Origin: Vibrio salinus
GTDB taxonomy: Bacteria > Pseudomonadota > Gammaproteobacteria > Enterobacterales > Vibrionaceae
Direction of reading: 5' to 3'
NCBI RefSeq assembly: GCF_021272385.1
Contig: NZ_JAJSDZ010000009.1
Span: 806,001-870,000 of the forward strand
Length of the DNA: 64,000 nucleotides
Translations under genes and position numbers: made by a program
Part shown: piece by piece, positions 35,166 to 43,735 of the stretch
Layout of the letters: every line of letters begins with the position of its first letter
Position numbering within the stretch: position 1 is the first letter of the stretch
The notes under the pieces: generated by a model
What the model saw: only the letters and a program-made list of their open reading frames with translations
What the model was told of the DNA's origin: nothing
Database searches by the model: none

Positions 35166-35247
35166 ATGGACTCTAATGGTGATAGAAAAACGTCTTATGA
35201 TACCCTACTATAGCTACCAACTGAAACCAGAACACATACAAAATCTT

Positions 35248-36249
35248 ATGAGCCTAGATCTATTTAACGTTATTTTGCATCAAGTTTGCAAAAATGAATC
35301 GGAAGAACTGGTAGTTAACTACCGTTCTCAGGCATTGGAAAATAATACCGCGACGAGTAATTTAGTTGCTGAATTACATCGTGTTTTTAATTCTAAGTCA
35401 GCAAAAGGCTTTGGTATTTTCAGGTCTGACAGCGAAATGAAAACCTGGTTGCAGGAACTGAAAAATAATGAACTGAATTTTTATGATTTTTCACAGGTTG
35501 CCGGAAATAAATTAAAACAGGAGCTGGCAAAATACCCGTTTGCTGATGAAGGTATTCTGGTTCTGGCTGAATATCAGTCTTTGGCAACCCATTATTTATT
35601 CATCGGTTTGTTACCTAATAGCCAAAGCTTGAAAGTAACCGAAGGACTGGATATCAGTGCTACTGATTATCTTGATATTAATCATATGGATATCGCCGCA
35701 AGAATTGACCTTTCACTGTATGACTCCGAACCGGACTCGAATCGATACCTGAGCTTTATTAAGGGTAGAGTCGGACGGAAAATCGCCGATTTTTTCCTTG
35801 ATTTTCTGCAGGCAGAGGTGGGGCTGGATACAAAACAACAGAATCAGGTGTTGATGCAGGCGGTAGACGATTTTTGTACCGACTCTAAGCTGGATAAAGA
35901 GGAATCCACCAGTTATAAAAAGCAGGTTTACGACTACTGTAATGAACAGATAAAAGGTGGTGAAGAAGTCAGTATCAAGGAATTGTCAGGTGAACTTCCC
36001 GGCCATACCACTGAAAACAGCAGTTTTTATCAGTTTACTCGTGAAAACGGTTATGAGCTGGAAGAAAGTTTTCCCGGAGATCGGTCGACAGTGAAAAAAC
36101 TGGCTAAGTATGTTGGGGCAGGAGGTGGTTTAAACATTAGTTTTGATAGCCTGTTGCTTGGTGAACGTGTTTTCTATGATCCGGAAACCGATACGCTGAC
36201 CATTAAAGGCACGCCGCCGAATCTTAAGCACCAGTTGACTAAATCATAA
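35248..36249 (+). CDS. yejK: Nucleoid-associated protein YejK (NdpA)
   Basis: YejK is found on the bacterial nucleoid and, in E. coli, affects topoisomerase IV and gyrase. From ATG 35248 the protein has 333 residues and follows E. coli YejK (MSLD start, LDINATDYLDINHMDIAARIDL-type centre, YLSFIKGRVGRKIADFFLDF, VYDYCNEQ, ELEESFPGDRST, DTLTIKGTPPNLKHQL). The frame is open upstream to 35032, but that part is antisense to yejL and not family sequence. No clear ribosome-binding site is seen before 35248. Confidence 0.94.
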   Translation: MSLDLFNVILHQVCKNESEELVVNYRSQALENNTATSNLVAELHRVFNSKSAKGFGIFRSDSEMKTWLQELKNNELNFYDFSQVAGNKLKQELAKYPFADEGILVLAEYQSLATHYLFIGLLPNSQSLKVTEGLDISATDYLDINHMDIAARIDLSLYDSEPDSNRYLSFIKGRVGRKIADFFLDFLQAEVGLDTKQQNQVLMQAVDDFCTDSKLDKEESTSYKKQVYDYCNEQIKGGEEVSIKELSGELPGHTTENSSFYQFTRENGYELEESFPGDRSTVKKLAKYVGAGGGLNISFDSLLLGERVFYDPETDTLTIKGTPPNLKHQLTKS

Positions 36250-36274
36250 ACCAATAGAGCAGGGGTTGGGAGGA

Positions 36275-36670
36275 ATGAACCAAACGATTGCAGATTTGCA
36301 GGTGGTATCTAATACATGTCACTCAGAAATTGATATTCGTGTTCTGAGAAATTCGATGAGTAATGACTTCGGGGCGATAAAGATGCTGTTGGAGATTTTT
36401 GTCGCTGATCATTGTAAAGATGGTCATTTGATCCGGCATTGTATACAAGGTCATCGTTTAGCGGAGGCAAGAATAGCCGTTCATAGCCTTAAAGGGGTTG
36501 CTGGTAGTGTTGGTGCAACCGGACTCAGAGATGTTGCCTGTCATCTGGATCAGATATTAAAAACGCAGAAGAATCCTACGGAGCATCATCTGAAAGCACT
36601 GGAACATCGGTTGGCTCAAGCGGTTATATCCGCTAATTATCATATAAGTGTACTGACGGGTAGTGAATAA
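36275..36670 (+). CDS. Orphan histidine phosphotransfer (HPt) protein
   Basis: The 131-aa protein is a single HPt domain, with the phospho-accepting His70 in AVHSLKGVAGSVGATGL, preceded by a helical hairpin (LLEIFVADHCKDGHLI). No kinase or receiver is next to it, so it would act as a separate phosphorelay step for a kinase elsewhere. It does not look like LuxU. I start it at ATG 36275, with AGGGG nine nt upstream; a TTG at 36266 is also in frame. It lies 25 nt after yejK and may be read with it. Confidence 0.85.
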   Translation: MNQTIADLQVVSNTCHSEIDIRVLRNSMSNDFGAIKMLLEIFVADHCKDGHLIRHCIQGHRLAEARIAVHSLKGVAGSVGATGLRDVACHLDQILKTQKNPTEHHLKALEHRLAQAVISANYHISVLTGSE

Positions 36671-36839
36671 CAAACATTAATTTGTTATCTCTGGTGTATT
36701 TTAGTTTCTGATGAATATCTCTTTGTCATAAAGTAAAAAAAAAACTGATAAATATGTTAAATTGGGGTTGTGATTTCCCCCAAAACCACTTATAGATGAT
36801 GGGCTTTAGTTTAACAAGAATACACGGAGAGTTTGTACA

Positions 36840-37952
36840 ATGAGAGTAGGTTTAGTTGGATGGCGTGGCATGGTTGGTTCTGTACTTATGCAACGCATGG
36901 TTGAAGAAGGTGATTTTGACCTGATCGAACCAGTTTTCTTTAGTACATCACAAGTAGGTATTGCTGCACCGAACTACGGTAAAGATGCAGGATTACTTCA
37001 AGATGCTTATGATATTGAAAGCTTGAAATCATTAGATGCTGTCGTTACCTGTCAGGGCGGTGGTTATACTGAAAAAGTTTACCCGGAATTACAGAAATCG
37101 GGTTGGAAAGGTTATTGGATTGACGCCGCTTCAACATTGAGAATGGCTGATAACTCAATAATTACATTAGATCCCGTTAACCTCCAGCAAATCCAGGAAG
37201 GTATCCAAAGCGGTGTTAAGACGTATGTTGGTGGTAACTGCACGGTCAGTCTGATGCTGATGGCACTTGGTGGCCTTTTTGAGAAGGGGCTGGTTGAATG
37301 GATGAGCCCTATGACTTATCAGGCGGCTTCTGGTGCCGGTGCCAAAAATATGCGTGAATTGATTTCTCAAATGGGTGTTATCAATGACAGTGTTAGCAGT
37401 GAGCTGGCTAATCCTGCCAGCTCTATTCTGGATATTGACCGTAAAGTGGCGGAAACCATTCGTTCCGATTCATTCCCGACGACTGAATTCGGTGCCGCAC
37501 TTGCTGGTTCTTTGATCCCATGGATTGATGTTAAACGTGAAAATGGTCAGAGTAAGGAAGAGTGGAAAGCCGGAGTTGAGGCGAACAAAATTCTTGGTCT
37601 TTCTGATACGCCGATTCCAATTGACGGTACCTGTGTCCGGATCGGTTCCATGCGCTGCCACTCTCAGGCGATTACGATTAAACTTACTCAGAATGCACCA
37701 TTGGATGAAATTGAAGAGATCATTGCTTCTCACAATGATTGGGTAAAAGTGATTCCTAATGAAAGAGATATTACAGCTCAGGAGCTGTCTCCGGCGAAAG
37801 TAACCGGTACGCTCTCTGTTCCTGTCGGTCGGTTGCGTAAATTGGCGATGGGTGATGAGTATCTGAATGCGTTTACAGTTGGCGACCAATTGCTTTGGGG
37901 TGCTGCTGAGCCGTTAAGAAGAACCCTTCGTATTATTCTGGCTGAAAAATAG
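36840..37952 (+). CDS. asd: Aspartate-semialdehyde dehydrogenase Asd
   Basis: Asd reduces aspartyl phosphate to the semialdehyde for lysine, threonine, methionine and cell-wall diaminopimelate. The 370-aa protein has the NADP loop [18 protein letters not shown], the catalytic Cys in [10 protein letters not shown] and the [11 protein letters not shown] segment of the E. coli type. The His is in [11 protein letters not shown]. The upstream region (170 bp) is AT-rich. The ribosome-binding site is CGGAGAG. An intrinsic terminator follows at once. Confidence 0.98.
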   Translation: MRVGLVGWRGMVGSVLMQRMVEEGDFDLIEPVFFSTSQVGIAAPNYGKDAGLLQDAYDIESLKSLDAVVTCQGGGYTEKVYPELQKSGWKGYWIDAASTLRMADNSIITLDPVNLQQIQEGIQSGVKTYVGGNCTVSLMLMALGGLFEKGLVEWMSPMTYQAASGAGAKNMRELISQMGVINDSVSSELANPASSILDIDRKVAETIRSDSFPTTEFGAALAGSLIPWIDVKRENGQSKEEWKAGVEANKILGLSDTPIPIDGTCVRIGSMRCHSQAITIKLTQNAPLDEIEEIIASHNDWVKVIPNERDITAQELSPAKVTGTLSVPVGRLRKLAMGDEYLNAFTVGDQLLWGAAEPLRRTLRIILAEK

Positions 37953-37967
37953 ATACCAAACTCTTCT

Positions 37968-37999
37968 AAAGACTCTGAAGGGCTACCTCAGAGTCTTTT
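37968..37999 (+). terminator. Intrinsic terminator of asd, overlapping the end of the K+ channel gene
   Basis: AAAGACTCTGA/TCAGAGTCTTT (37968-37978 with 37988-37998) is a perfect 11-bp stem with a 9-nt loop and a T run. Its right arm starts exactly on the stop codon of the convergent channel gene. In the minus direction the stem is followed by only three T. Confidence 0.92.
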
Positions 38000-38866
38000 A
38001 TTTTGTCCGCTGTTTTTGTGAGTTTCTGATGACATCGGGACAATCCGCTTATCCGGTTCCGGAAGTTGACTACCGCAATATTTACAATACATAGCATCGG
38101 CATCATGGCCGGATGTTGAACAGTTAGGGCACTTAACTAATTCTTTGTGAGAAGCCATTTCATCATGAATATGAGCTGTTATGATGCCCGTCGGTACTGC
38201 AATGATTGAGTACCCCAGCAGCATGGTCAATGATGCGATGGTTTTACCCAGTGCAGTTTGGGGAACAAGGTCACCATAACCAACAGTAGTGATCGTGACA
38301 ATTGCCCAGTAAATACTTTTTGGAATGCTTGTGAAACCGTGCTCCGGCCCTTCGATAACATAAATTAAAGAACCGAAAATTGTGACTAGAATGGTGACTG
38401 CACTGAAAAAAATAAAGATTTTCCTGCGTGCCAGATAAAGGGACCTTAATAGTAAATTAGAATCCTGTAGGTACCTGACAAGTTTTAATATCCGGAATAT
38501 TCTCATTATTCGTAATAATCTTATGACAAATACGTAAGAAGCGGCCGGGAAAAAAATGGTCAGATAGGTTGGTAAAATGGCTAAAAGATCGATCACACCA
38601 TAAAAGCTTTTTGCATAAGCTACCGGCTTTGGAGAGCAATATAGCCGGGTCAGATATTCAAGTGTAAAAAGAGCGGTAAACAAATATTCCAGATATCTTA
38701 GTTCAAGTCCCCAGTCATGGTGAATGACTGGAACAGAATCAAGGACTAATACAGCCAGAGATAACAGTATTGATACTATTAACGTAATATCAAACCATCT
38801 GCCGTGTAGGGTATGAGTTCCAAAAATGATTTCATACAGACGTTTTTTTAGTGGTTCTCTATTCAT
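37988..38866 (-). CDS. Voltage-gated-type potassium channel with C-terminal zinc ribbon
   Basis: The 292-aa protein has six membrane segments in the voltage-gated arrangement. S4 is arginine-rich (RLLRIMRIFRILKLVRYL), and the pore has the selectivity filter TTVGYGD with LGYSIIAVPTG in S6. The soluble tail has a zinc ribbon (CPNCSTSGHDADAMYCKYCGSQL), which could bind zinc or help assembly. It resembles small bacterial Kv channels of the ion_trans family, without an RCK/NAD-binding domain. Its stop codon lies in the asd terminator, and the 800-bp region in front carries the divergent adhE control sequence. Confidence 0.9.
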   Translation of the reverse strand: MNREPLKKRLYEIIFGTHTLHGRWFDITLIVSILLSLAVLVLDSVPVIHHDWGLELRYLEYLFTALFTLEYLTRLYCSPKPVAYAKSFYGVIDLLAILPTYLTIFFPAASYVFVIRLLRIMRIFRILKLVRYLQDSNLLLRSLYLARRKIFIFFSAVTILVTIFGSLIYVIEGPEHGFTSIPKSIYWAIVTITTVGYGDLVPQTALGKTIASLTMLLGYSIIAVPTGIITAHIHDEMASHKELVKCPNCSTSGHDADAMYCKYCGSQLPEPDKRIVPMSSETHKNSGQNKRL

Positions 38867-39190
38867 AGAAATTATCTGGTCAGTAAGTCTGTTTTTAATA
38901 ATAAATCGATTCCTATTTCTATGCTAATTCGCCAGGGCTTTTTGTCGATGTCGGTTGAAAGTGAGTTGCCATCTTTTGGGACTACAGGCTCTATTGTCTG
39001 CGCAAAGTTTGTCTGTTCTGTTTATTTAAACTAAATTTCATAGGATGTGATGCTGACGGGGAATCTGACCGGATAAAGTGTGTTTTCACAGAGGCCGAAG
39101 AAAATAAAATCTGGTTTTTGACCGTTGAATTCATCCAAGAATGACGAACTCCAAGAGATGCTAATTGCCTGTTTATAGGGTGAATTACAG

Positions 39191-39207
39191 ATGTTGCGTT
39201 GCAACAT
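39191..39207. repeat. Palindrome ATGTTGC-GTT-GCAACAT
   Basis: This is a perfect 7-bp inverted repeat with a 3-bp centre, about 460 bp before adhE. The size and symmetry suit a dimeric repressor operator, but I do not recognise the regulator. Confidence 0.6.
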
Positions 39208-39338
39208 TTATTAATCGAAAATAAAGGGTGTAATGTAAATTTTCTAAGATTAATATCAACCCCTTACCGGGGAAACAGGAGTATTGTAATTATAGAAGCA
39301 CGTTTAATTTGCGTAACATTGGTCAAAAAGGATGCAAT

Positions 39339-39377
39339 ATGAAAATTAGTTACACTTTGATACAAATATTTCATTAA
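39339..39377 (+). CDS. Possible 12-codon leader peptide
   Basis: ATG at 39339 is preceded by AAAAAGGA with six nt spacing, and the frame MKISYTLIQIFH ends with TAA. The site is about 290 bp upstream of adhE. Such short frames occur by chance; the well-placed ribosome-binding site is the only support. Confidence 0.25.
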   Translation: MKISYTLIQIFH

Positions 39378-39508
39378 AGAGACTTTTGAATTGAGTGTTT
39401 CGGTATATTTTTAGTTGCGTGAAATAATTAATTTAATCAATAAAAACAAATAATTATTATACTTTTGTTTGGTTAGGAATATGTGGCTTGTGAAATTAAG
39501 TTTCATAA

Positions 39509-39522
39509 CTGATCTGAGTCAA
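39509..39522 (+). promoter_or_regulatory. FNR-like site upstream of adhE
   Basis: CTGATCTGAGTCAA matches 8 of 10 defined bases of TTGAT-N4-ATCAA. It is adjacent to the imperfect repeat TTGTGAAA...TTTCATAA (39488-39508), which recalls a Rex site but has wider spacing. Anaerobic or redox control of adhE would fit both. Confidence 0.35.
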
Positions 39523-39669
39523 TGTTTTCAACTCTTTAAGGTCTATACTGCGGACTTGAGAGCTTTTTAATAAGGTTAAGAAAACAAATAGTTATGTTTT
39601 CGGCGTTATGTGGGACTAATAGGCTTAATAAAGAGTTTTTAAATATTTATTAAATTTAGGAGATTCATT

Positions 39670-42375
39670 ATGCCTGTAACTAACTTGGCGGAACTTGATG
39701 CTCTCATTGCCCGTGTAAAGGCGGCGCAAGCGGAATTTGCAACTTTCTCTCAGGAGCAAGTTGACAAAATTTTCCGGGCAGCATCTTTAGCAGCCAACCA
39801 AGCTCGTATTCCTTTGGCTCAGCAAGCTGTAGCTGAATCGGGCATGGGTATTGTTGAAGACAAAGTTATTAAAAACCACTTTGCATCTGAATATATTTAT
39901 AACAAATATAAAGATGAAAAGACCTGCGGTATTCTTGAAGAAGATAACAGCATGGGCACGATCACTATCGCAGAACCTGTTGGTATTATCTGTGGTATTG
40001 TTCCAACCACTAACCCGACTTCAACAGCTATCTTTAAGTCGCTGATTGCTCTGAAAACCCGTAATGCAATCATCTTCTCTCCTCACCCACGCGCAAAACA
40101 ATCAACCAATGATGCTGCGAAACTTGTTCTTGAAGCAGCTATTGCAGCAGGTGCTCCAAAAGATATCATCGGTTGGATCGACCAGCCATCTGTTGAGTTA
40201 TCAAATGCTCTGATGAGACATGACGAGATTGCGCTTATCCTTGCTACTGGTGGTCCGGGTATGGTGAAAGCTGCATACTCTTCAGGTAAACCTGCAATCG
40301 GTGTTGGTGCTGGTAATGTTCCGGTTGTTATCGATGAAACGGCTGATATCAAACGTGCGGTTGCTTCTGTTCTTATGTCAAAAACATTTGATAATGGTGT
40401 GGTTTGTGCCTCTGAACAGGCTGTTATTGTTGTTAAAGAAGTATACGAAGAAGTTAAAGCTCGTTTTGCTTCTCACAAAGGTTATGTTCTTTCTAAGGAT
40501 GAAGCCGCAAAAGTACGCAAAGTACTGCTAATTGACGGTGCATTAAACGCGAAAATTGTTGGTCAGCCAGCAGTGAAAATTGCTGAATTAGCTGGTGTAA
40601 CCGTTCCTGCAGATACGAAAGTTCTGATTGGTGAAGGTTTGAATGGTAAAGTTTGTCACGATGACGAATTTGCACATGAAAAATTATCGCCAACACTGGG
40701 TATGTTCTGTGCTGATAATTTCGAAGATGCCGTTGCTCAGGCCATTACCATGGTTGAGATCGGTGGTATTGGTCATACTTCAGGTCTGTATACCGATCAG
40801 GATGTGAACGAAGATCGTATCCGTTACTTCGGTGATAAGCTGAAAACAGCTCGTATTCTTATCAATACACCGACAACTCACGGTGGTATCGGTGATCTAT
40901 ACAACTTCAATATGGCTCCGTCTTTGACACTAGGTTGTGGTTCCTGGGGTGGTAACTCTATCTCTGAAAACGTGGGTCCCAAACACCTGATCAACAAGAA
41001 AAAAGTGGCTAAGAGAGCTGAAAACATGTTGTGGCATAAACTACCTAAATCCATTTATTTCCGTCGTGGTAGCCTTCCTGTTGCCCTTGGTGACCTTGAA
41101 GGTAAAAAACGCGCATTCCTTGTAACTGACCGGTTCCTGTTTAATAACGGTTATGCCGATGAAATCGTAGAGCTTCTGAAAGCTCGCGGTATGGAAGTTC
41201 AGACTTTCTTCGAAGTAGAAGCTGATCCAACGCTTTCTATCGTGAAGAAAGGTGCCGAAATCATGAACAGCTATCAGCCAGATGTGATTCTTGCACTTGG
41301 TGGTGGTTCACCAATGGATGCGGCGAAAATTATGTGGGTAATGTACGAGCACCCGGAAACCGCCTTTGAAGAATTGGCAATGCGTTTTATGGATATCCGT
41401 AAACGTATCTACAAATTCCCTAAAATGGGTCAAAAAGCTGAGCTTGTTTGTATCACTACAACATCAGGTACTGGTTCAGAAGTGACGCCATTCGCCGTTG
41501 TAACAGATGATACGACCGGTGCTAAGTATCCATTGGCAGACTACGAGCTGACACCGAATATGGCTATCGTTGATGCTAACCTGGTTATGAACATGCCTAA
41601 GTCTCTGACTGCCTTCGGTGGTTATGATGCGGTGACTCACGCACTGGAAGCCTATGTGTCTGTTCTTGCAAACGAATACTCTGATGGTCAGGCACTTCAG
41701 GCACTTACTCTGCTGAAAAACTACTTGCCTTCAAGTTATGAACATGGTGCGAAAGATCCTATCGCACGTGAAAAAGTTCACAATGGTGCGACCATTGCCG
41801 GTGTAGCATTTGCCAACGCCTTCCTGGGTGTTTGTCACTCAATTGCTCACAAAATTGGTAATGCCTTCCACATACCTCACGGTTTGGCGAATGCGCTGCT
41901 GATTTCTAACGTTGTTCGTTACAATGCGAATGATAACCCAACAAAACAAACTGCTTTCTCTCAGTATGACCGCCCTCAGGCTCGTCGTCGTTATGCAGAG
42001 GTTGCAGATCATCTTGGATTATCAAAAGCCGGTGACCGTACTGCACAGAAAATTGAGCGTCTGTTAACTTGGTTAGATGAGCTTAAAACTGCACTGGATA
42101 TTCCAAAATCAATTCAGGAAGCCGGTGTTTCTGAAGCTGATTTTCTTGCCCAGCTTGATAAAATTGCAGTGGATGCATTTGATGATCAATGTACAGGTGC
42201 TAACCCTCGCTACCCATTAATTACTGAAATTAAAGAAGTACTTCTTGCTTCTTATTACGGTAAAGCGTTCGTAGAAGGTGAAACTTTCGAAGGAACTTCC
42301 GTGATTAAGAAAAAAGAAGATCAGGAAGCTGTAAAAGCAGCACCAAAAGCAAAGAAAGAAAAAGCAAATGCTTAA
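39670..42375 (+). CDS. adhE: Bifunctional aldehyde-alcohol dehydrogenase AdhE
   Basis: AdhE makes ethanol from acetyl-CoA in two NADH-dependent steps during fermentation and forms spiral filaments. The 901-aa protein has an N-terminal aldehyde dehydrogenase half (IICGIVPTTNPTSTAIFKSL, IGVGAGNVPVV, catalytic Cys in FDNGVVCASEQ) and a C-terminal iron-dependent alcohol dehydrogenase half (LALGGGSPMDAAK, TTSGTGSEVTPFAV, iron ligands in DAVTHALEAY and HSIAHKIGNAFHIPHG). E. coli AdhE has 891 aa; the extra length is a Lys/Ala-rich C-terminus. It has TTAGGAG before ATG. The gene is monocistronic with its own terminator. Confidence 0.98.
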   Translation: MPVTNLAELDALIARVKAAQAEFATFSQEQVDKIFRAASLAANQARIPLAQQAVAESGMGIVEDKVIKNHFASEYIYNKYKDEKTCGILEEDNSMGTITIAEPVGIICGIVPTTNPTSTAIFKSLIALKTRNAIIFSPHPRAKQSTNDAAKLVLEAAIAAGAPKDIIGWIDQPSVELSNALMRHDEIALILATGGPGMVKAAYSSGKPAIGVGAGNVPVVIDETADIKRAVASVLMSKTFDNGVVCASEQAVIVVKEVYEEVKARFASHKGYVLSKDEAAKVRKVLLIDGALNAKIVGQPAVKIAELAGVTVPADTKVLIGEGLNGKVCHDDEFAHEKLSPTLGMFCADNFEDAVAQAITMVEIGGIGHTSGLYTDQDVNEDRIRYFGDKLKTARILINTPTTHGGIGDLYNFNMAPSLTLGCGSWGGNSISENVGPKHLINKKKVAKRAENMLWHKLPKSIYFRRGSLPVALGDLEGKKRAFLVTDRFLFNNGYADEIVELLKARGMEVQTFFEVEADPTLSIVKKGAEIMNSYQPDVILALGGGSPMDAAKIMWVMYEHPETAFEELAMRFMDIRKRIYKFPKMGQKAELVCITTTSGTGSEVTPFAVVTDDTTGAKYPLADYELTPNMAIVDANLVMNMPKSLTAFGGYDAVTHALEAYVSVLANEYSDGQALQALTLLKNYLPSSYEHGAKDPIAREKVHNGATIAGVAFANAFLGVCHSIAHKIGNAFHIPHGLANALLISNVVRYNANDNPTKQTAFSQYDRPQARRRYAEVADHLGLSKAGDRTAQKIERLLTWLDELKTALDIPKSIQEAGVSEADFLAQLDKIAVDAFDDQCTGANPRYPLITEIKEVLLASYYGKAFVEGETFEGTSVIKKKEDQEAVKAAPKAKKEKANA

Positions 42376-42411
42376 CGAGCTCTTGCGAGTAATTTAAGGC
42401 TTGCACTCTTT

Positions 42412-42438
42412 AGCCCCAACGTAGTTTGGGGCTTTTTT
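42412..42438 (+). terminator. Intrinsic terminator of adhE
   Basis: AGCCCCAA/TTGGGGCT (42412-42419 with 42426-42433) has an 8-bp stem, 6-nt loop and six T. It is 37 nt after the stop codon. Confidence 0.93.
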
Positions 42439-42468
42439 GTGCTTGAATTGCAGATATAGAGAAAGCAT

Positions 42469-43605
42469 TTATTCTTTTATTTGTTTTAAAATTTCGCTGA
42501 CATCGAAGTGATATTTTTTAATATTTGGGTTCTGGTATTTTGAAAAATAGGTGAAATTAATCTCATTGTTATCTAATGCGTACAATAGTGTATTGATGTC
42601 TTGATAGTTATTTTTGTCAATTGGATACATTGGGGATTTTATTTGAAGGCCTTCTTTATTTTTAAAATCAATGCCATGAAAATAGTCGTAGAGTAAAATT
42701 GTTACCCACGCTGCTTCTAAAAAGTGTCCGCCGACATTAACAGCCATTTCTCCTTTCTTTACGGCCTCTATCCCTTCTTTCGACCAGTTAATTCCAGCAA
42801 TAAAAAAATCTTTTCCCGGTGTTAGTTTCAAGTGTTTTGCTGTTTTTATTATTCCAAGAGCAATATCATCACCGCCGGTCCAAATTGCATTCGCATCAGG
42901 GTAGCGATTTAATGCTCCGGTATACTTTAGAATCGCTTCGCTTTGTGACCAATTTCTGGTTGTGAAATATTGATATAGGTGTGCTTCCCTTTTTCTTTCT
43001 TTTAATGCTTTTCTCAACCCTTTTTCTCTTTCAATGGCTGCCCCATCAGAAACAATACCATTGAAGGCGATAAGTTTGATTTTTCCGTTTGAATTCTGTT
43101 TACCAGCGTTCAATGCATCATCAATAATTTTGTTGGTAATAAGATAACCTGCTTGCTGGTCATTCGGTATCATTTCTCCTAACCAGGTTTTGTATTTTTC
43201 TCTTGGCTTTCCAATTAATTGATACCCTTTTTCAGATAAGGGAGCGTTAATCAAAAATGAGGCAACATTGTTTTGATCAGCAAGCTGAATGAATTTTTCA
43301 CCCTGTTGTTTATAGTTTTGAAAGATAACCGCATCAACTTTATCAGCTCCGGATATAGCGGACTCTAGCTGTCGTTTCATTTTATATGGGTTATTATCAG
43401 AGTAATATACCAAACAACGAATTTGTAAGTCTCTGCAGGCATCTTTCATGAAGGCTTCGAGTTTTGGCCAGAAAGAGTCTGCTCTGGGGGCAAACAGTGC
43501 GAATGTGAGCTGTTTTTCGTTTGTGTCTGCCTTGATCGAAACAGGTACAAATAAAAGTAAACTAATTAACCATACAATGTGAGAAATACGATTAGATTTA
43601 ACCAT
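42469..43605 (-). CDS. Periplasmic sugar-binding-type protein, orphan copy 1
   Basis: The 378-aa protein has a signal peptide (about 1-26, IVWLISLLLFVPVSIKA) and the type 1 periplasmic-binding fold of RbsB/LuxP relatives: QLTFALFAPRADSFWPKLEAFMKDAC, DAVIFQNYKQQGEKFIQLADQNNVASFLINAP, and NAIWTGGDDIALGIIKTA. It has no permease or ATPase neighbour, so it may feed a sensor, such as a LuxP-LuxQ type, or a transporter elsewhere. It forms a tandem pair with the next upstream gene, about three quarters of the residues being the same by eye. Ligand unknown. Confidence 0.85.
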   Translation of the reverse strand: MVKSNRISHIVWLISLLLFVPVSIKADTNEKQLTFALFAPRADSFWPKLEAFMKDACRDLQIRCLVYYSDNNPYKMKRQLESAISGADKVDAVIFQNYKQQGEKFIQLADQNNVASFLINAPLSEKGYQLIGKPREKYKTWLGEMIPNDQQAGYLITNKIIDDALNAGKQNSNGKIKLIAFNGIVSDGAAIEREKGLRKALKERKREAHLYQYFTTRNWSQSEAILKYTGALNRYPDANAIWTGGDDIALGIIKTAKHLKLTPGKDFFIAGINWSKEGIEAVKKGEMAVNVGGHFLEAAWVTILLYDYFHGIDFKNKEGLQIKSPMYPIDKNNYQDINTLLYALDNNEINFTYFSKYQNPNIKKYHFDVSEILKQIKE

Positions 43606-43735
43606 TATATTGCCTGTATTTTTGAAAGTAGGTGAAGCTGGATTTCGCTACAAATAGGCTTTCGTGTCAATTATAAAAAGGATAGCTCAGAAGAGCTTCT
43701 TTCACAAAGAATGAGGCAATGTATTATGCTTTGTA

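Larger units (their letters stand above)
38867..39669. other. Long regulatory region upstream of adhE
   Basis: This is 803 bp with no conserved gene. It holds a 17-bp palindrome (39191-39207), a 12-codon open frame with a good ribosome-binding site (39339-39377), an imperfect inverted repeat TTGTGAAA-TTTCATAA (39488-39508) and an FNR-like element (39509-39522). Long leaders before adhE are known in enterobacteria; function of these parts is unproven. Confidence 0.7.

Noticed and set aside
35032..35247. Upstream extension of yejK
   Set aside because: This part is antisense to yejL, and the conserved YejK sequence starts at ATG 35248.
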